The position numbers and the translations under genes were made by a program. Positions 1 through 8,844 of a DNA stretch of 64,000 nt are shown here, piece by piece. The notes under the pieces are model-generated. The model was not told where the DNA came from. It worked only from the letters and a program-made list of their open reading frames with translations, and did no database searches. The stretch's first letter is position 1. The number at the start of each line of letters is the position of its first letter. The DNA is taken from the IMG/VR virus record IMGVR_UViG_3300007770_000007, positions 1-64,000 of that record. One strand, 5' to 3'. Origin of the DNA: a virus.

Positions 1-597
1 GTGGAACTGGCATCCAGTCTGTACAGGCGTAGGGAGAACTTCCAGGTGCTGTCTCCACGGCACGCAGGGTCTGTTGGCGTAACTGCGTTGAACGACCGTA
101 TCCGGTCATCTTTGAATCCTGGTGTTGCTGGGCTGGTCGAGGTTCGGCTGGGGGGTGAGGTGATTCGAGAGGATGACCGTGTGATGGTGGTTCGGAACGA
201 CTATGGGTTGGACGTGTACAACGGGGATGTTGGAAAGGTCGCACGGATTGACCGCAAGGCTCGGGAAATCGAGGTGAAGATCCACGGGATGCCTGGGACC
301 CCTCCGCGTCATGTTCGGTTTGCGTTCAAGGATGCTGTCTCTCGCCTTCGACTGGCCTACGCACAGACGGTCCACAAATCCCAAGGGCAGGAGTACGACG
401 TGATCGTGATGCCGGTTGTCCCCTCTTTCGGTCGGCAGCTTCAGCGCAACCTCTTTTACACCGCGATCACCCGTGCCAAAGAGAAGGTGGTGCTGGTAGG
501 CAAGGCTTCCGCGATTGCTTCGGCTGTTCAAAACGCCAAGGCAGATCAGCGGAACACGATGTTTGCCACCCGAATCTCCCAAGCCTGCGGAGAGTAG
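1..597 (+). CDS. RecD/UvrD-type DNA helicase, C-terminal part (5' end outside window)
   Basis: The visible 198 residues hold the last helicase motifs of a superfamily 1 enzyme. There is a RecD-like segment DRVMVVRNDYGLDVYNGDVG (about residues 59-78), then motif V-like TVHKSQGQEYDVIV (about 122-135) and motif VI-like LFYTAITRAKEKVVLVG (about 151-167). The order fits the second RecA-like domain of RecD/TraA or Dda-type helicases, which unwind DNA with ATP during replication or recombination. Walker A and B lie upstream of the window, so the true start is not here and the GTG at base 1 is only the first in-frame codon. It leads the recombination cluster. Activity is inferred from motifs alone. 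Confidence 0.85.
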   Translation: MELASSLYRRRENFQVLSPRHAGSVGVTALNDRIRSSLNPGVAGLVEVRLGGEVIREDDRVMVVRNDYGLDVYNGDVGKVARIDRKAREIEVKIHGMPGTPPRHVRFAFKDAVSRLRLAYAQTVHKSQGQEYDVIVMPVVPSFGRQLQRNLFYTAITRAKEKVVLVGKASAIASAVQNAKADQRNTMFATRISQACGE

Positions 598-672
598 GGG
601 GGTTCCTTTGTTTGTGGGGGGTGTAGTAGGTCCTACCGCTCCTTTTTGGGGCCGGATAAAAGGAGAGCCGTC

Positions 673-1101
673 ATGAGTACCACCGAAGAGAGCCGTAAGC
701 GCCTTCAGGAAACCGTTGCCCGCGTGAAAGGCAAGATGCGCGTCACCAAGGTTGTTGCAACCCGTGCCGTCAAGACCAAGCGCGGCGACTTCTTTGCCGG
801 TATGTCGGCAGCTTGGGATTCTGTTCAGGACGACGCGGGAGGCAGTGCCGACGTTGACATTTCCGTGGACACCGAGGACAGCGCAGCCAACGGCATGACC
901 TTGGAGGAGGCTCGCGTGGCCCATATCCTCCTCTCTATGGAGTGCCATATTGCTGCGTGGAGAGCCGCCCTCACCGATGGTGCTGTCAGCAAGAGCCAGT
1001 TCGACAACAAGGTTCGCGTGATCAAGCACAACACGGTCGAGCATCTTTCGGAGCTTCAGGGTAAGACTGCTGCTGAAGCCGAAGAAGAAGAAGCGGCATA
1101 G
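673..1101 (+). CDS. Hypothetical protein, 142 aa
   Basis: I do not recognise this protein. The ATG at 673 follows AAAAGGAGAGCCGTC, a strong ribosome binding site. A TTG in frame further upstream (646) lacks such a site and is less likely. The N-terminus is basic (RVKGKMRVTKVV), the middle is predicted helical, and the last residues form an acidic EAEEEEAA tail. It sits between the helicase and a coiled-coil gene in the replication block, so a DNA-metabolism accessory role is possible but unsupported by any motif. Confidence 0.75.
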   Translation: MSTTEESRKRLQETVARVKGKMRVTKVVATRAVKTKRGDFFAGMSAAWDSVQDDAGGSADVDISVDTEDSAANGMTLEEARVAHILLSMECHIAAWRAALTDGAVSKSQFDNKVRVIKHNTVEHLSELQGKTAAEAEEEEAA

Positions 1102-1110
1102 AGGTTGGAA

Positions 1111-1890
1111 ATGGGAGACTTGCCTGACATCACCCAAGAGGTAGTCGAGGGGATCTTCTCTCGTCTGGAGGATATGGAGGTTCACTTGGACCCCAACCCT
1201 CTGGAGTACGGTCCTCGTCGCCTTACGCTGAAGATCGCAGCAGCCCGTAGCCATCTGGCACAGACGGAGCGCGTTTATCTTCAGGTTTCACAGTGGCTTC
1301 AGCAGTATCGTCATGCGAACCGGAGTTCACAGGCTGACTTCGATCTCCAGATGCAAGACCTTATGACCAATGATCCCGAGGTTCGGGCTGGCCGCAACGT
1401 CAAGGATCGGGATGCCATCGCCACGATGAAGCTGCGCTCCGAGAAGGAAGATATTGCTTCCCAGGAACTCACCCTCCAGGACTTGGAGGCTGTGATGACC
1501 GTCATCAAGGCGAAGCGTGCGGACCTCAAAGACACCCAGGCTCGAATCCGGGATCAGATGAAGCTGTGTCAGGAAGAGATTGGGTTGGGGGGCCGTTGGG
1601 GGTCCAAGCCTGCCCCTGGTGTCGAGGCACCGGACCTCGATGCTGCCCCGCACGTTGATGCAACCACTATCCGTGACTTGCAGGCCATGTTTACAGGAGA
1701 GGACGTGGAGGTGGATGCACCCCCACCCATCCCGGAAGCTGTAACGTCGGAACCTTCCCTGGAGGAAGGGTTGCCTACACAGGGCAGCGATAATGAGGTG
1801 GATGAGTTCTTGGCTGCATTGGATGCCGGAAAGTCCCGTTCACCCGACACTTTGGACATTGATGAACTTTTGGGAGATTCCTTCGGGTAG
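1111..1890 (+). CDS. Coiled-coil protein with acidic C-terminal tail, replication cluster
   Basis: About 259 residues. Residues about 30-160 are helical and charged with heptad-like spacing, indicating coiled coil. Residues 170-259 are Pro/Glu/Asp-rich and likely disordered. The extreme C-terminus reads TLDIDELLGDSFG, an acidic-hydrophobic tip resembling the ends of the next-door SSB-like protein, of RecA and of the product at 12649. The start at ATG 1111 is preceded by GAGG; a TTG lies two codons upstream. Lying directly before an SSB-like gene, it could be a recombination mediator, but no family was recognised. Confidence 0.75.
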   Translation: MGDLPDITQEVVEGIFSRLEDMEVHLDPNPLEYGPRRLTLKIAAARSHLAQTERVYLQVSQWLQQYRHANRSSQADFDLQMQDLMTNDPEVRAGRNVKDRDAIATMKLRSEKEDIASQELTLQDLEAVMTVIKAKRADLKDTQARIRDQMKLCQEEIGLGGRWGSKPAPGVEAPDLDAAPHVDATTIRDLQAMFTGEDVEVDAPPPIPEAVTSEPSLEEGLPTQGSDNEVDEFLAALDAGKSRSPDTLDIDELLGDSFG

Positions 1891-1992
1891 GGGGGGTCTC
1901 TTTCCTTTTTCCGTGGGTAAAGGGTTTCAGGCGCAACCTTTCCTACATCGCTCGTAAGAAGCACTTTCACCCGCGCCTTTTTGGAGAACGAT

Positions 1993-2718
1993 ATGTCCAC
2001 TGGATTCATGGACTTTAGCATCGGTAGCGGCGACGACCGCATCGGTAAGAAAGCAACTCGATTCAAGCCCGAGGCTGGTCGCACCTACCGTGTGAGCCTC
2101 GCGTGGTTCAAGGATGTTGGAGAGGACGGCGTTCCTTCCACTGATCCTTCCAACCTTCGCTTCACGGGCTGCGAACGCATCTACAAGCCCGGTGTCGGCT
2201 ACTTTCTGTACAAGGGGCCTGCCTACGCCGAGTTCGGCCAGCCCAAGCAGAGCGTGGCCACTGTCATGGTGATCTGGCCCACGGACAAGAACGGCGACCT
2301 CGACGCTGCCTCGTTCAAGGCTGGGACTGGCTATCAGGTCATGCCCTGGATCTTCTCGCCTGACAAGTACAAGGACATCGGGCGTATCCACAACAAGTTC
2401 TCGTTGCTGGAGCATGACTTGAGCATGACCTGCACGGACGCCACCTACCACAAGATGACGTTCACTCCCGAGAACAACAACCTGCTGTTCAAGCTGCTTG
2501 GACAGGAAGGCCAGCTTCGGGAAGCTGCTGATCGCATCATGGCCGAGGCCAAGACGATTGCAGACGGCATCCACCGGGAACTCGCTCGTGACCTGACGGT
2601 TGACGAGATCCGCGAGAAGCTCGGTGGGGAGGCTGAAACTCCCGTCAACGGGGGAGGGGCTGTGGCCAACACCTCCAAGGAAGTGGACAACCTCTTGGAC
2701 GGCCTTCTGGACGGATAG
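1993..2718 (+). CDS. Putative single-stranded DNA-binding protein
   Basis: 241 residues from ATG 1993, with TTGGAG seven bases upstream. The first 150 residues are rich in aromatic and basic residues alternating with beta-type segments, as in OB-fold proteins. The C-terminal part is helical and ends in KEVDNLLDGLLDG, an acidic tip of the kind SSB and T4 gp32 use to recruit partners. It lies between a coiled-coil gene and the RuvC-like and RecA genes, the usual place for a phage SSB. I cannot name the family from sequence alone. The upstream 102-base gap (1891-1992) starts with a G-run and holds no clear terminator. Confidence 0.55.
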   Translation: MSTGFMDFSIGSGDDRIGKKATRFKPEAGRTYRVSLAWFKDVGEDGVPSTDPSNLRFTGCERIYKPGVGYFLYKGPAYAEFGQPKQSVATVMVIWPTDKNGDLDAASFKAGTGYQVMPWIFSPDKYKDIGRIHNKFSLLEHDLSMTCTDATYHKMTFTPENNNLLFKLLGQEGQLREAADRIMAEAKTIADGIHRELARDLTVDEIREKLGGEAETPVNGGGAVANTSKEVDNLLDGLLDG

Positions 2719-2719
2719 G

Positions 2720-3361
2720 ATGCTTGTCCTTGGCTTGGACCCGTCCCTGACAAACTATGGGTGGGCCTTGCACGATACGACGGCCCCTGTCGGAGACCCC
2801 TCACGGTGTCCCGCCAGGGGCCGTTTTCGTACCCCCTCCAAGATGGAGTTCCTTGAACGGTACATGAAGATGCGCTCCTCTTTGCAGGGTGTTGTTCAGG
2901 AGTACCAGCCTGACCGGGTTGGGATCGAGTTCCCCATCTTCAACGACATGTGGAGCGAGGGCATGTACGGCCTCTTCCTCTACTCCTGCGAAGCCCTGAA
3001 ATCCGAGGGCTGTGATGTAGTGTTCTGGTCCCCTATGCAGGTAAAGGCCCACGCCCGTGATTCCATTGTGCGTCCTCCCAAGTGGAAGATGGATAAAACC
3101 GACATGGTTGAAGCCGCTCGGGTGGATTCCGGTGGTGGCCGGTGGAACCATAATGAAGCCGATGCCTACCTTGTGGCTCGACTGGCTTCTCGGTTCTGGC
3201 TTTTTCACCAAGGGGTTGTTTCCGAGGGGGGTCTTTCTGCTACCGAAAACAGGTACTTCACGGAAGTGAAGAAATATGTCCGAGGGAGGAAAGCTGGCCG
3301 TGAAGAACGGCGGGGGATCATCCACCGGGAGAATGATCGCTTTTTCATCTGGTCCCGCTGA
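2720..3361 (+). CDS. RuvC-like Holliday junction resolvase
   Basis: 213 residues. The N-terminus VLGLDPSLTNYGWAL is the RuvC/RNase H-fold first strand with the catalytic Asp at about residue 6. A second acidic strand, RVGIEFP, is near residue 73, and HNEADAYLVARLA near 144 supplies the C-terminal acidic residues. RuvC-family enzymes are dimeric metal-dependent nucleases that resolve four-way junctions or debranch DNA before packaging. The ATG at 2720 begins one base after the SSB-like stop. A longer in-frame reading starts inside the upstream gene and is not credible. It precedes recA by 13 bases, so co-expression is likely. Confidence 0.85.
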   Translation: MLVLGLDPSLTNYGWALHDTTAPVGDPSRCPARGRFRTPSKMEFLERYMKMRSSLQGVVQEYQPDRVGIEFPIFNDMWSEGMYGLFLYSCEALKSEGCDVVFWSPMQVKAHARDSIVRPPKWKMDKTDMVEAARVDSGGGRWNHNEADAYLVARLASRFWLFHQGVVSEGGLSATENRYFTEVKKYVRGRKAGREERRGIIHRENDRFFIWSR

Positions 3362-3374
3362 TACAGGAGATTCC

Positions 3375-4574
3375 ATGCCCAGAGCCAAGAAGAGTAGTAG
3401 CACTGACAAGAAGGCCCTCAAGGTGTCTGGGAACGCGCTTTCCAAGGCTCGTGAGTTCGTGCAGAAGAAGATGACCAAGTCCTATGAGCAGGCTCATGTT
3501 CCTTTGGATCCAGAAGCCCTCCAAGAGTCAGCACCCCACCTTCCCACGGGGTCTACCGCTATTGACTTCTTGATCGGGGGCGAGGCCAACACCTTTGGGG
3601 TTGCTCCCTGCCCAGGGCTTCCTCGTGGTCGTGTCACCCAGGTCTGGGGGCACGAGAGTGCAGGAAAGACCACACTTGCCCTTACAGCCGCAGCATCAGC
3701 TTGTGCCCAGGGAGGCACTGTCGTCTACATTGATTGGGAGAACGACATTGTTCCCGACTATGCCGCTGCCCTTGGGGTTCCCATCACGGACCCGGATAAG
3801 TTCGAGCTTCTTCAGCCGGATTCCCTGGAAGAAGGCATCAAGTTCGCGATGATCTTTGCGGCGGCGGGGGTGGACCTCATCGTGTTCGACTCTGTTGGTG
3901 CTGCGGTGACTCGTCGTATCGCGGAGCGCGACATGATCGAGGCAGGTGAACAGTCCAAGGTCGGAGAGCTTCAGGCTGTTTGGTCCCAGGAACTCCCCAA
4001 CCTCAAAGGTGTCATCGCCAAGAGCGGAACCGCTGTCTTGGGGATCTCCCAGGTTCGGGCAGACATTGGCAAGACCTACGGCCCCAAGACGAAGCCGCAG
4101 GGTGGCAACGCCTGGAAGTTTTACTCCAGTGTTCGCTTGGAGCTTCGTCGTGTGCAGAATGAGAAGTCTCGACGCCATGACGCACTGACCCACCGCACTG
4201 ATGAGCGTGTCATCGGCGGCATCATCAAGGCCAAGGCGGTCAAGTGCAAGATGTCCAAGTCACAGGGCCGGGAGGTCGTGTTCTACATCCGTTGGGGCGA
4301 GGGCATCGACAACTACCGTTCGATCTTGGAGATCGCTATCGCACACGGACTCATCAAGAAGGGAGGGGCTTGGTTGTCCTGGGATCGGCCTGATGGTCTG
4401 GTGAAGAAGCAGGGCATCGAGAAGCTCCGGGACTACTTGATTGAGGATGCTGATGCCTACAATGACCTGTGCTCGCAGGTCTACCCTCTCCTTGGGTCCG
4501 TTGAGGTGTATGAGGAAGAGGACGTGGAAGAAGAGAGTGACATCGACGCCGCCTTGAGCGAGGTCTTGGGGTAG
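3375..4574 (+). CDS. recA: RecA-family recombinase
   Basis: 399 residues from ATG 3375, preceded by CAGGAGATTCC. Walker A GHESAGKTT is near residue 92, Walker B VDLIVFDSV near 166, and the loop-2 region with GGNAWKFYSSVRLELRR near 242 is diagnostic of bacterial RecA. It forms filaments on single-stranded DNA and performs strand exchange. The C-terminal 100 residues include a conserved RecA-like lobe and end in an acidic stretch (EEEDVEEESDIDAALSEVLG) similar to other tails in this cluster. The Lys/Ser-rich N-terminal 35 residues are longer than in bacterial RecA. Together with RuvC, SbcCD and nuclease genes it makes a complete recombination set. Confidence 0.93.
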   Translation: MPRAKKSSSTDKKALKVSGNALSKAREFVQKKMTKSYEQAHVPLDPEALQESAPHLPTGSTAIDFLIGGEANTFGVAPCPGLPRGRVTQVWGHESAGKTTLALTAAASACAQGGTVVYIDWENDIVPDYAAALGVPITDPDKFELLQPDSLEEGIKFAMIFAAAGVDLIVFDSVGAAVTRRIAERDMIEAGEQSKVGELQAVWSQELPNLKGVIAKSGTAVLGISQVRADIGKTYGPKTKPQGGNAWKFYSSVRLELRRVQNEKSRRHDALTHRTDERVIGGIIKAKAVKCKMSKSQGREVVFYIRWGEGIDNYRSILEIAIAHGLIKKGGAWLSWDRPDGLVKKQGIEKLRDYLIEDADAYNDLCSQVYPLLGSVEVYEEEDVEEESDIDAALSEVLG

Positions 4575-4618
4575 GTGGGATGGCTTGTTGACCGGGTAGT
4601 AGGAAGGATGGGGGTGCT

Positions 4619-5740
4619 ATGAGCGTTCTTGTCCGACTTCAGAACTTTCAGTCAATCGAGGATGCTTCGATTGAGATAGACGGCTTCACTGTCGTTACCG
4701 GCCCTAACAACAGCGGCAAGAGTGCGTTGATGCGAGCTATTCGGGGGGTGTTCACCAATGCCCCCGCTGGCTCCCTGGTTCGTCACGGTTGCCCCCACCT
4801 GACGGTTGACATGACCTTTGAGGATGCTGTTGTCCGTTGGGAGAAGGGCAAGAAGATCAACCGCTACACCCTCAACGGGAAGGTGCTTGATAACGTCGGT
4901 CGAGGGGTCCCTCCCGAGGTTGCTGCCATCGGTCTTCAAGAGGTGAAGGCCGCTTCCGATAGGTTGTGGCCTCAAATCGCGGAACAGTTCGGGGGAGTGC
5001 TGTTTCTGGTGGACCGTCCAGGGTCGGTGGTGGCCGAGGCTCTTTCGGATGTAGATCGGGTAGGGAGGCTGTCGGATGCCCTTCGACTCTCTGAATCAGA
5101 CAGGCGCTCGGTCACTTCTGAACTCAAGATACGTCGCAAAGATGCAGTGGCTTTGAAGGAGGAGTTTAGGACTTTTGAGGGGCTGGACGAGGCCGCTCTG
5201 CTCGTGGACAGTGCGGTTACTGCCTACGAGGCCCTCTCATTTCTGGATGTAGAGGTTCAAGAGGTGGCCAACTTGAAGAGGCAGCTTGAAGCCACACAGG
5301 GTGTGGTGAAGGCCCTTGACGGGTTTGACCCCTCACTTGTGCCTCTGGCGCACCGTGAGTGGTTTAGGGATGTACGGGCAGGGGTCCAGGAGGCAAGAAC
5401 CTTTCAGAAGCAGCTTCGCTCCTCCCAGGGCGCTGTGGAGAGGGCTGTTGGAGTGTTGGAGGCGGTGGAGAAGCACCCCCTCCCTTCCAGTGCCGGGGTG
5501 GAGAAGGTGGCAAGCGCCATCAAACAGGTTCAAGAGCTTGGGGGACGGTTGCACACAGCCCGTAAGGCGGTGCGCCTCCTGGAAGTGGAGCTTCGAGAAA
5601 CGGGGGTCCGTCTATCCGAGGCTCAAGAAACTTTCTGGACCATTCTGGGAGACCGGGGGATCTGTCCCACCTGTGAAACCGTATTTGATGAAGATGCTCC
5701 TCTTCACGAATCACGCTTCATGGAGGCTTCTTCCAAATGA
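4619..5740 (+). CDS. SbcC/Rad50-like ATPase, N-terminal half ending at the zinc hook
   Basis: 373 residues. Walker A GPNNSGKSAL is at about residues 28-37, in an N-terminal ABC-type lobe starting VRLQNFQSIEDASIEIDGF. Residues 160-340 form long coiled coil, and CPTC near residue 349 is a Rad50-type zinc hook. The protein stops 24 residues after the hook, so it has no signature motif, Walker B or returning coiled coil. Those parts are found in the gene at 10304. Rad50/SbcC with Mre11/SbcD processes DNA ends. The stop overlaps the sbcD start by four bases (ATGA). Nothing suggests a frameshift at its end. Confidence 0.85.
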   Translation: MSVLVRLQNFQSIEDASIEIDGFTVVTGPNNSGKSALMRAIRGVFTNAPAGSLVRHGCPHLTVDMTFEDAVVRWEKGKKINRYTLNGKVLDNVGRGVPPEVAAIGLQEVKAASDRLWPQIAEQFGGVLFLVDRPGSVVAEALSDVDRVGRLSDALRLSESDRRSVTSELKIRRKDAVALKEEFRTFEGLDEAALLVDSAVTAYEALSFLDVEVQEVANLKRQLEATQGVVKALDGFDPSLVPLAHREWFRDVRAGVQEARTFQKQLRSSQGAVERAVGVLEAVEKHPLPSSAGVEKVASAIKQVQELGGRLHTARKAVRLLEVELRETGVRLSEAQETFWTILGDRGICPTCETVFDEDAPLHESRFMEASSK

Positions 5741-6696
5741 TTCAACTTGTCTGGCGCACTGATGTCCACCTTTCTGACAAAGCACCCTCCAGTCGCACCG
5801 ATGATTGGGCTGCTACGGTGTTCGACAAGTTGGATCAGGTTCGCCGTGTAGCAAAGAAGGTCGGTGCAGCAGCGATCCTGGACGGCGGCGACTTCTTCCA
5901 TATCAAGTCACCGGGCCGGAACTCCCATTCCTTGGTCCATCGAACTGCGGAGCACCACGCCGATTATCCGTGCCCCGTCTACTGCACTCCGGGCAACCAC
6001 GATTCGATCTACGGAGACTACTCCTTCCTTCCACAACAGCCTCTTGGAGTCCTGTATGCCAGCGGTGTGTTCCGCAGGCTCTATGACGAACACGAGGCCG
6101 TATTTGAGAAGGATGGGGTGAAGGTCCGTGTGGTGGGGGTGCCCTACCACGGCACTACTTATGCCATGGACCGTTTCCACTACATCGAGCGCAAGGACGA
6201 GGACTACCTCATCTGTGTGGCCCATGTCTTGGCTTCCAAGAAGGGCGGCTCGATGTTTGAGGGGGAGGACATCATCAAGTACGAAGCTCTCCGTGACACA
6301 GCCCCGGATATGTTCCTCTTTGGGCATTGGCATAAAGACCAGGGCATCGTGGAGTTACAGGATAAGACCTTCGTGAATGTCGGAAGCCTGACCCGAGGGA
6401 CGCTGTCCCAGGACGATGTAGGCCGTCGCCCTGCGTGTGTTCTCCTGTCTTTCTCGGAGCAGGAGATGACGGCTAAGGTCGTGAGGCTTCGGGTGAAGCC
6501 TTCCGAGGAGGTGTTCGATATAGAGGGCCGTGCCCGCCAAGTCCAGCGCCAAGTCGAGATGGATTCCTTCGTGTCGGCTATCCGGGACTCACTCCAGAGC
6601 GAGGCGGGGGAAACCTTGGCCGATGTAGTTCAGGGTTTCGCGGATGTTCCTCAAGAGGTCCGGGAGAGGGCGTTGTCTTACCTGGAGCGGGTATAG
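5737..6696 (+). CDS. SbcD/Mre11-like metallophosphoesterase nuclease
   Basis: 319 residues with all signature motifs of the calcineurin-like family: TDVHLSD (about residue 8), GGDFFH (about 49), GNHD (about 86), an AHV histidine (about 168) and GHWHKD (about 195). Mre11/SbcD/T4 gp47 enzymes are Mn-dependent exo/endonucleases that act with Rad50/SbcC at DNA ends. The start overlaps the stop of the SbcC N-half. The C-terminal 80 residues are helical and probably dock onto the Rad50 coiled coil, as in known complexes. The following gene starts after a 9-base gap. Confidence 0.92.
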   Translation: MIQLVWRTDVHLSDKAPSSRTDDWAATVFDKLDQVRRVAKKVGAAAILDGGDFFHIKSPGRNSHSLVHRTAEHHADYPCPVYCTPGNHDSIYGDYSFLPQQPLGVLYASGVFRRLYDEHEAVFEKDGVKVRVVGVPYHGTTYAMDRFHYIERKDEDYLICVAHVLASKKGGSMFEGEDIIKYEALRDTAPDMFLFGHWHKDQGIVELQDKTFVNVGSLTRGTLSQDDVGRRPACVLLSFSEQEMTAKVVRLRVKPSEEVFDIEGRARQVQRQVEMDSFVSAIRDSLQSEAGETLADVVQGFADVPQEVRERALSYLERV

Positions 6697-6705
6697 AGGT
6701 AGATT

Positions 6706-7185
6706 ATGGCTAAACAGTTCCCACTCCATGCGTTGTTCCAAGCTCTCCACAAGGCTGTGATCCAGGCCACCAAGGTTGCTCGTGAGACTTCGATCCAGTC
6801 CCTGAAAAAAGACTACTTCAGTCAGGTTCACAACGAGGACGGAACCCCTACGGGGGTGTGGAAGCCGAAAACCTTGTCACTCGTTCTTCCTACCCCTGAA
6901 GGGGAGGAGATAAAGCCTGTACAGTATGACGTTCCTCTGTACTCCTTGGTGAAGCACCAGTCTGTCGCGCTGGATACCCTCAAGATCAACTTCGAGGTCG
7001 AACTTCATGGCCTGGAGGAGTTGGAGTCCGAGGGCGCAGGCAGCGAAAACATGCTTGCCAGTACCCCCGCAGGCGTTTTCAGTAGAAAGACTATGGCGAA
7101 AGTAGAGGTGACCTTCAAGGGGGAAGACCCTTCCGAGGGTATGATGCGGATCAACGATAAAATCCTCAAAACTTTCCCAGCGTAG
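6706..7185 (+). CDS. DUF2589-related protein
   Basis: 159 residues. I place it near the DUF2589 group because of a helical N-terminus (HALFQALHKAVIQATKVARE), then YDVPLYSLVKHQSVALDTLKINFEVEL (residues about 79-105) matching in style the VPLLAI..PSLxVxExEVDF strand pair of its neighbour. The rest is beta-rich. The function of the family is unknown to me. It sits between sbcD and a second DUF2589-like gene, 9 bases apart, so the two are likely co-translated and may form a complex. Assignment by eye only. Confidence 0.6.
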   Translation: MAKQFPLHALFQALHKAVIQATKVARETSIQSLKKDYFSQVHNEDGTPTGVWKPKTLSLVLPTPEGEEIKPVQYDVPLYSLVKHQSVALDTLKINFEVELHGLEELESEGAGSENMLASTPAGVFSRKTMAKVEVTFKGEDPSEGMMRINDKILKTFPA

Positions 7186-7194
7186 GAGTAAGAA

Positions 7195-7842
7195 ATGGCT
7201 GACGGCCTTGTAAATATGTCTTCCCAGTTCAAGGGCTTGCCCATGAAGGACCTGATTGGTGGTCCTTTGCAGGCAGCCTGCGATGCACAAACCCTTCTGG
7301 CGAACGCCAGCGCGTCCTTCATCAAGGATATTGGTCTCCAGGACGACGGGAGTGGCAGCTACTCGGCCCGTACAGTTGACTTTGGCTTCACCCGCCCCAC
7401 ACAACTTCCCGATGGAACCGTCAGCACAGAAAAGGTGGACCTTGAAGTCCCCTTGTTGGCCATCATCAACACCCCTTCACTGTCGGTGAAGGAAGCGGAA
7501 GTGGACTTCACTATGTCGGTGTCTTCAAGCACCAGCAGTGAGTCCAGTTCCGATTCAGAAGCCGATCTGGATGCGACGGCCAAGTTGAACTACGGCATCT
7601 TCAGTATGAAGGTTCATGTCCACGGGCATGTTGCTACCCATAGTTCTAACACCCGTAAGTCGGACAACTCGGCCAAGTACAATGTCAGAGTCGTTGCACG
7701 CGACGACGGGCCGCCTGAAGGCTTGATGAAGGTTCTCGACATGCTCAACTCCGCTATTGCCCCCACGTCAGTTTCTGGCGGCGATGCTGCGGATGATGGT
7801 GACAATCCCCCTGCCGCAAAGAAGAAGAAGGGCGGCACCTGA
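7195..7842 (+). CDS. DUF2589 family protein
   Basis: 215 residues. The order of elements fits DUF2589: LPMKDLIGGPLQAACDAQ (about 15-32), a central helix, ARTVDFGFTR, then VDLEVPLLAIINTPSLSV and EVDFTMSVSSS. The C-terminus is Ser/Asp-rich and ends with Lys-rich AAKKKKGGT. The start has GTAGGAGTAAGA upstream. This family is mostly known from bacterial chromosomes and has no established function. Its presence as a pair in a phage recombination operon is unusual. The gene is followed by a strong hairpin at 7861, closing this transcription unit. Confidence 0.75.
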   Translation: MADGLVNMSSQFKGLPMKDLIGGPLQAACDAQTLLANASASFIKDIGLQDDGSGSYSARTVDFGFTRPTQLPDGTVSTEKVDLEVPLLAIINTPSLSVKEAEVDFTMSVSSSTSSESSSDSEADLDATAKLNYGIFSMKVHVHGHVATHSSNTRKSDNSAKYNVRVVARDDGPPEGLMKVLDMLNSAIAPTSVSGGDAADDGDNPPAAKKKKGGT

Positions 7843-7860
7843 TAGCCGACCTCCCTGCTG

Positions 7861-7897
7861 AATAGGCCCCCTGGGAGAAGATCACAGGGGGCCTATT
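7861..7897 (+). terminator. Strong hairpin, probable terminator
   Basis: A perfect 13-base inverted repeat (AATAGGCCCCCTG / CAGGGGGCCTATT) with an 11-base loop lies 18 bases after the DUF2589 stop. The T-tract is short (TATTTGT), so termination may be partial. Confidence 0.75.
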
Positions 7898-7926
7898 TGT
7901 AGGTACTGTGTGAACTGGAGAACCTC

Positions 7927-8844
7927 TTGAATAACAAGTCCACCCTCTACTGGTCCCACCTCAAAATGTATGAGGAGTGTCCGCAGAAGTTTCTGTGGAC
8001 AAAGGGGTGGGGAACCCTTGATGTCGGAGCAGGCCCAGGGGAAGGAAAGCCCATCCCTGTTCGGCGCACTCGACACCACGCCGTCATGGGGATTGTTACG
8101 CAGTACGCCATCGAGCGGATGTACAACGATGAGTTGTATCGCGAGCCTGCCCTCCTGAAGCAGCGCCTCCTGGAGATTGTTGATTCGGAATGGGATCGGG
8201 AGTCCTCCAAGGAGCGGAACTGGATCGACTACCGGGTTGCCGGATCTTCACGCTCTTTGCGTCAGGTCTGCCGGGATGGGGTGGTGGGATACCTTTCCAC
8301 GATGAAGGCCCACAAGCTGCTTGGGCCTTATGCCAAAGCAGAGGTCAACCTCGTAGGGTGGATTGATAAGTGGAACGGCGTAGGTGGCCGTGCCGATACG
8401 ATTGTCCGTCGAGAGGACACCGGCATCACGATCATTGACGGCAAGAACACCCTTCACAAGATGAAGTACACCGATCCAGACCAGTTGAGGTGGTACGCCA
8501 TGCTTTTCAAGCTGGCTTACAAGGTGATGCCGGATCGACTGGCCTTTGTTTGGTTCAGGTTTCCCTATGGGTCCGAGAACACAGAGGGCGAGCTTGAAGA
8601 GGGGGTGGAGTGGGTTGATTTCACGGAGGACGACCTTCGTGGGTTGGCCCAGCGTGCTGTCGATGCCAAAAAGGGGATGCGCTACGAGAAGTTCAAGCCT
8701 ACCCCCTCCGCGTCCGTTTGCCGGTTCTGCGACTTCGAGAGTGTCTGCGATGCCCGGAAGGAACAGAAGGCGAGCAGAAGCCGTAAGCCCAAGAAGATTG
8801 ATGCCTTGAGCGATTCAGACGGCTTCGTAGACCTTTCCCTGTAG
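7927..8844 (+). CDS. RecB/Cas4-type PD-(D/E)XK exonuclease with Fe-S cysteines
   Basis: 305 residues from a TTG start with GGAGA seven bases upstream. The catalytic core is visible as GGRADTIVRREDTGITIIDGKNT split over residues about 157-180, giving the acidic residue and the D-x-K motif, with a following QLRWYAMLF helix near 190. Cysteines at YEECPQKF (about 18) and CRFCDFESVC (about 270-279) match the iron-sulfur arrangement of AddB/Cas4/Dna2-type nucleases. Such enzymes trim DNA ends to feed RecA. The C-terminus ends in a basic linker and an acidic-hydrophobic tip (DSDGFVDLSL). Confidence 0.88.
   Translation: MNNKSTLYWSHLKMYEECPQKFLWTKGWGTLDVGAGPGEGKPIPVRRTRHHAVMGIVTQYAIERMYNDELYREPALLKQRLLEIVDSEWDRESSKERNWIDYRVAGSSRSLRQVCRDGVVGYLSTMKAHKLLGPYAKAEVNLVGWIDKWNGVGGRADTIVRREDTGITIIDGKNTLHKMKYTDPDQLRWYAMLFKLAYKVMPDRLAFVWFRFPYGSENTEGELEEGVEWVDFTEDDLRGLAQRAVDAKKGMRYEKFKPTPSASVCRFCDFESVCDARKEQKASRSRKPKKIDALSDSDGFVDLSL

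Noticed and set aside
4619-5740. Frameshift or truncation in the SbcC-like gene
   Set aside because: The frame ends in a clean ATGA overlap with sbcD, and the missing half exists as a well-formed gene at 10304, so a natural split is more likely than a sequencing error.
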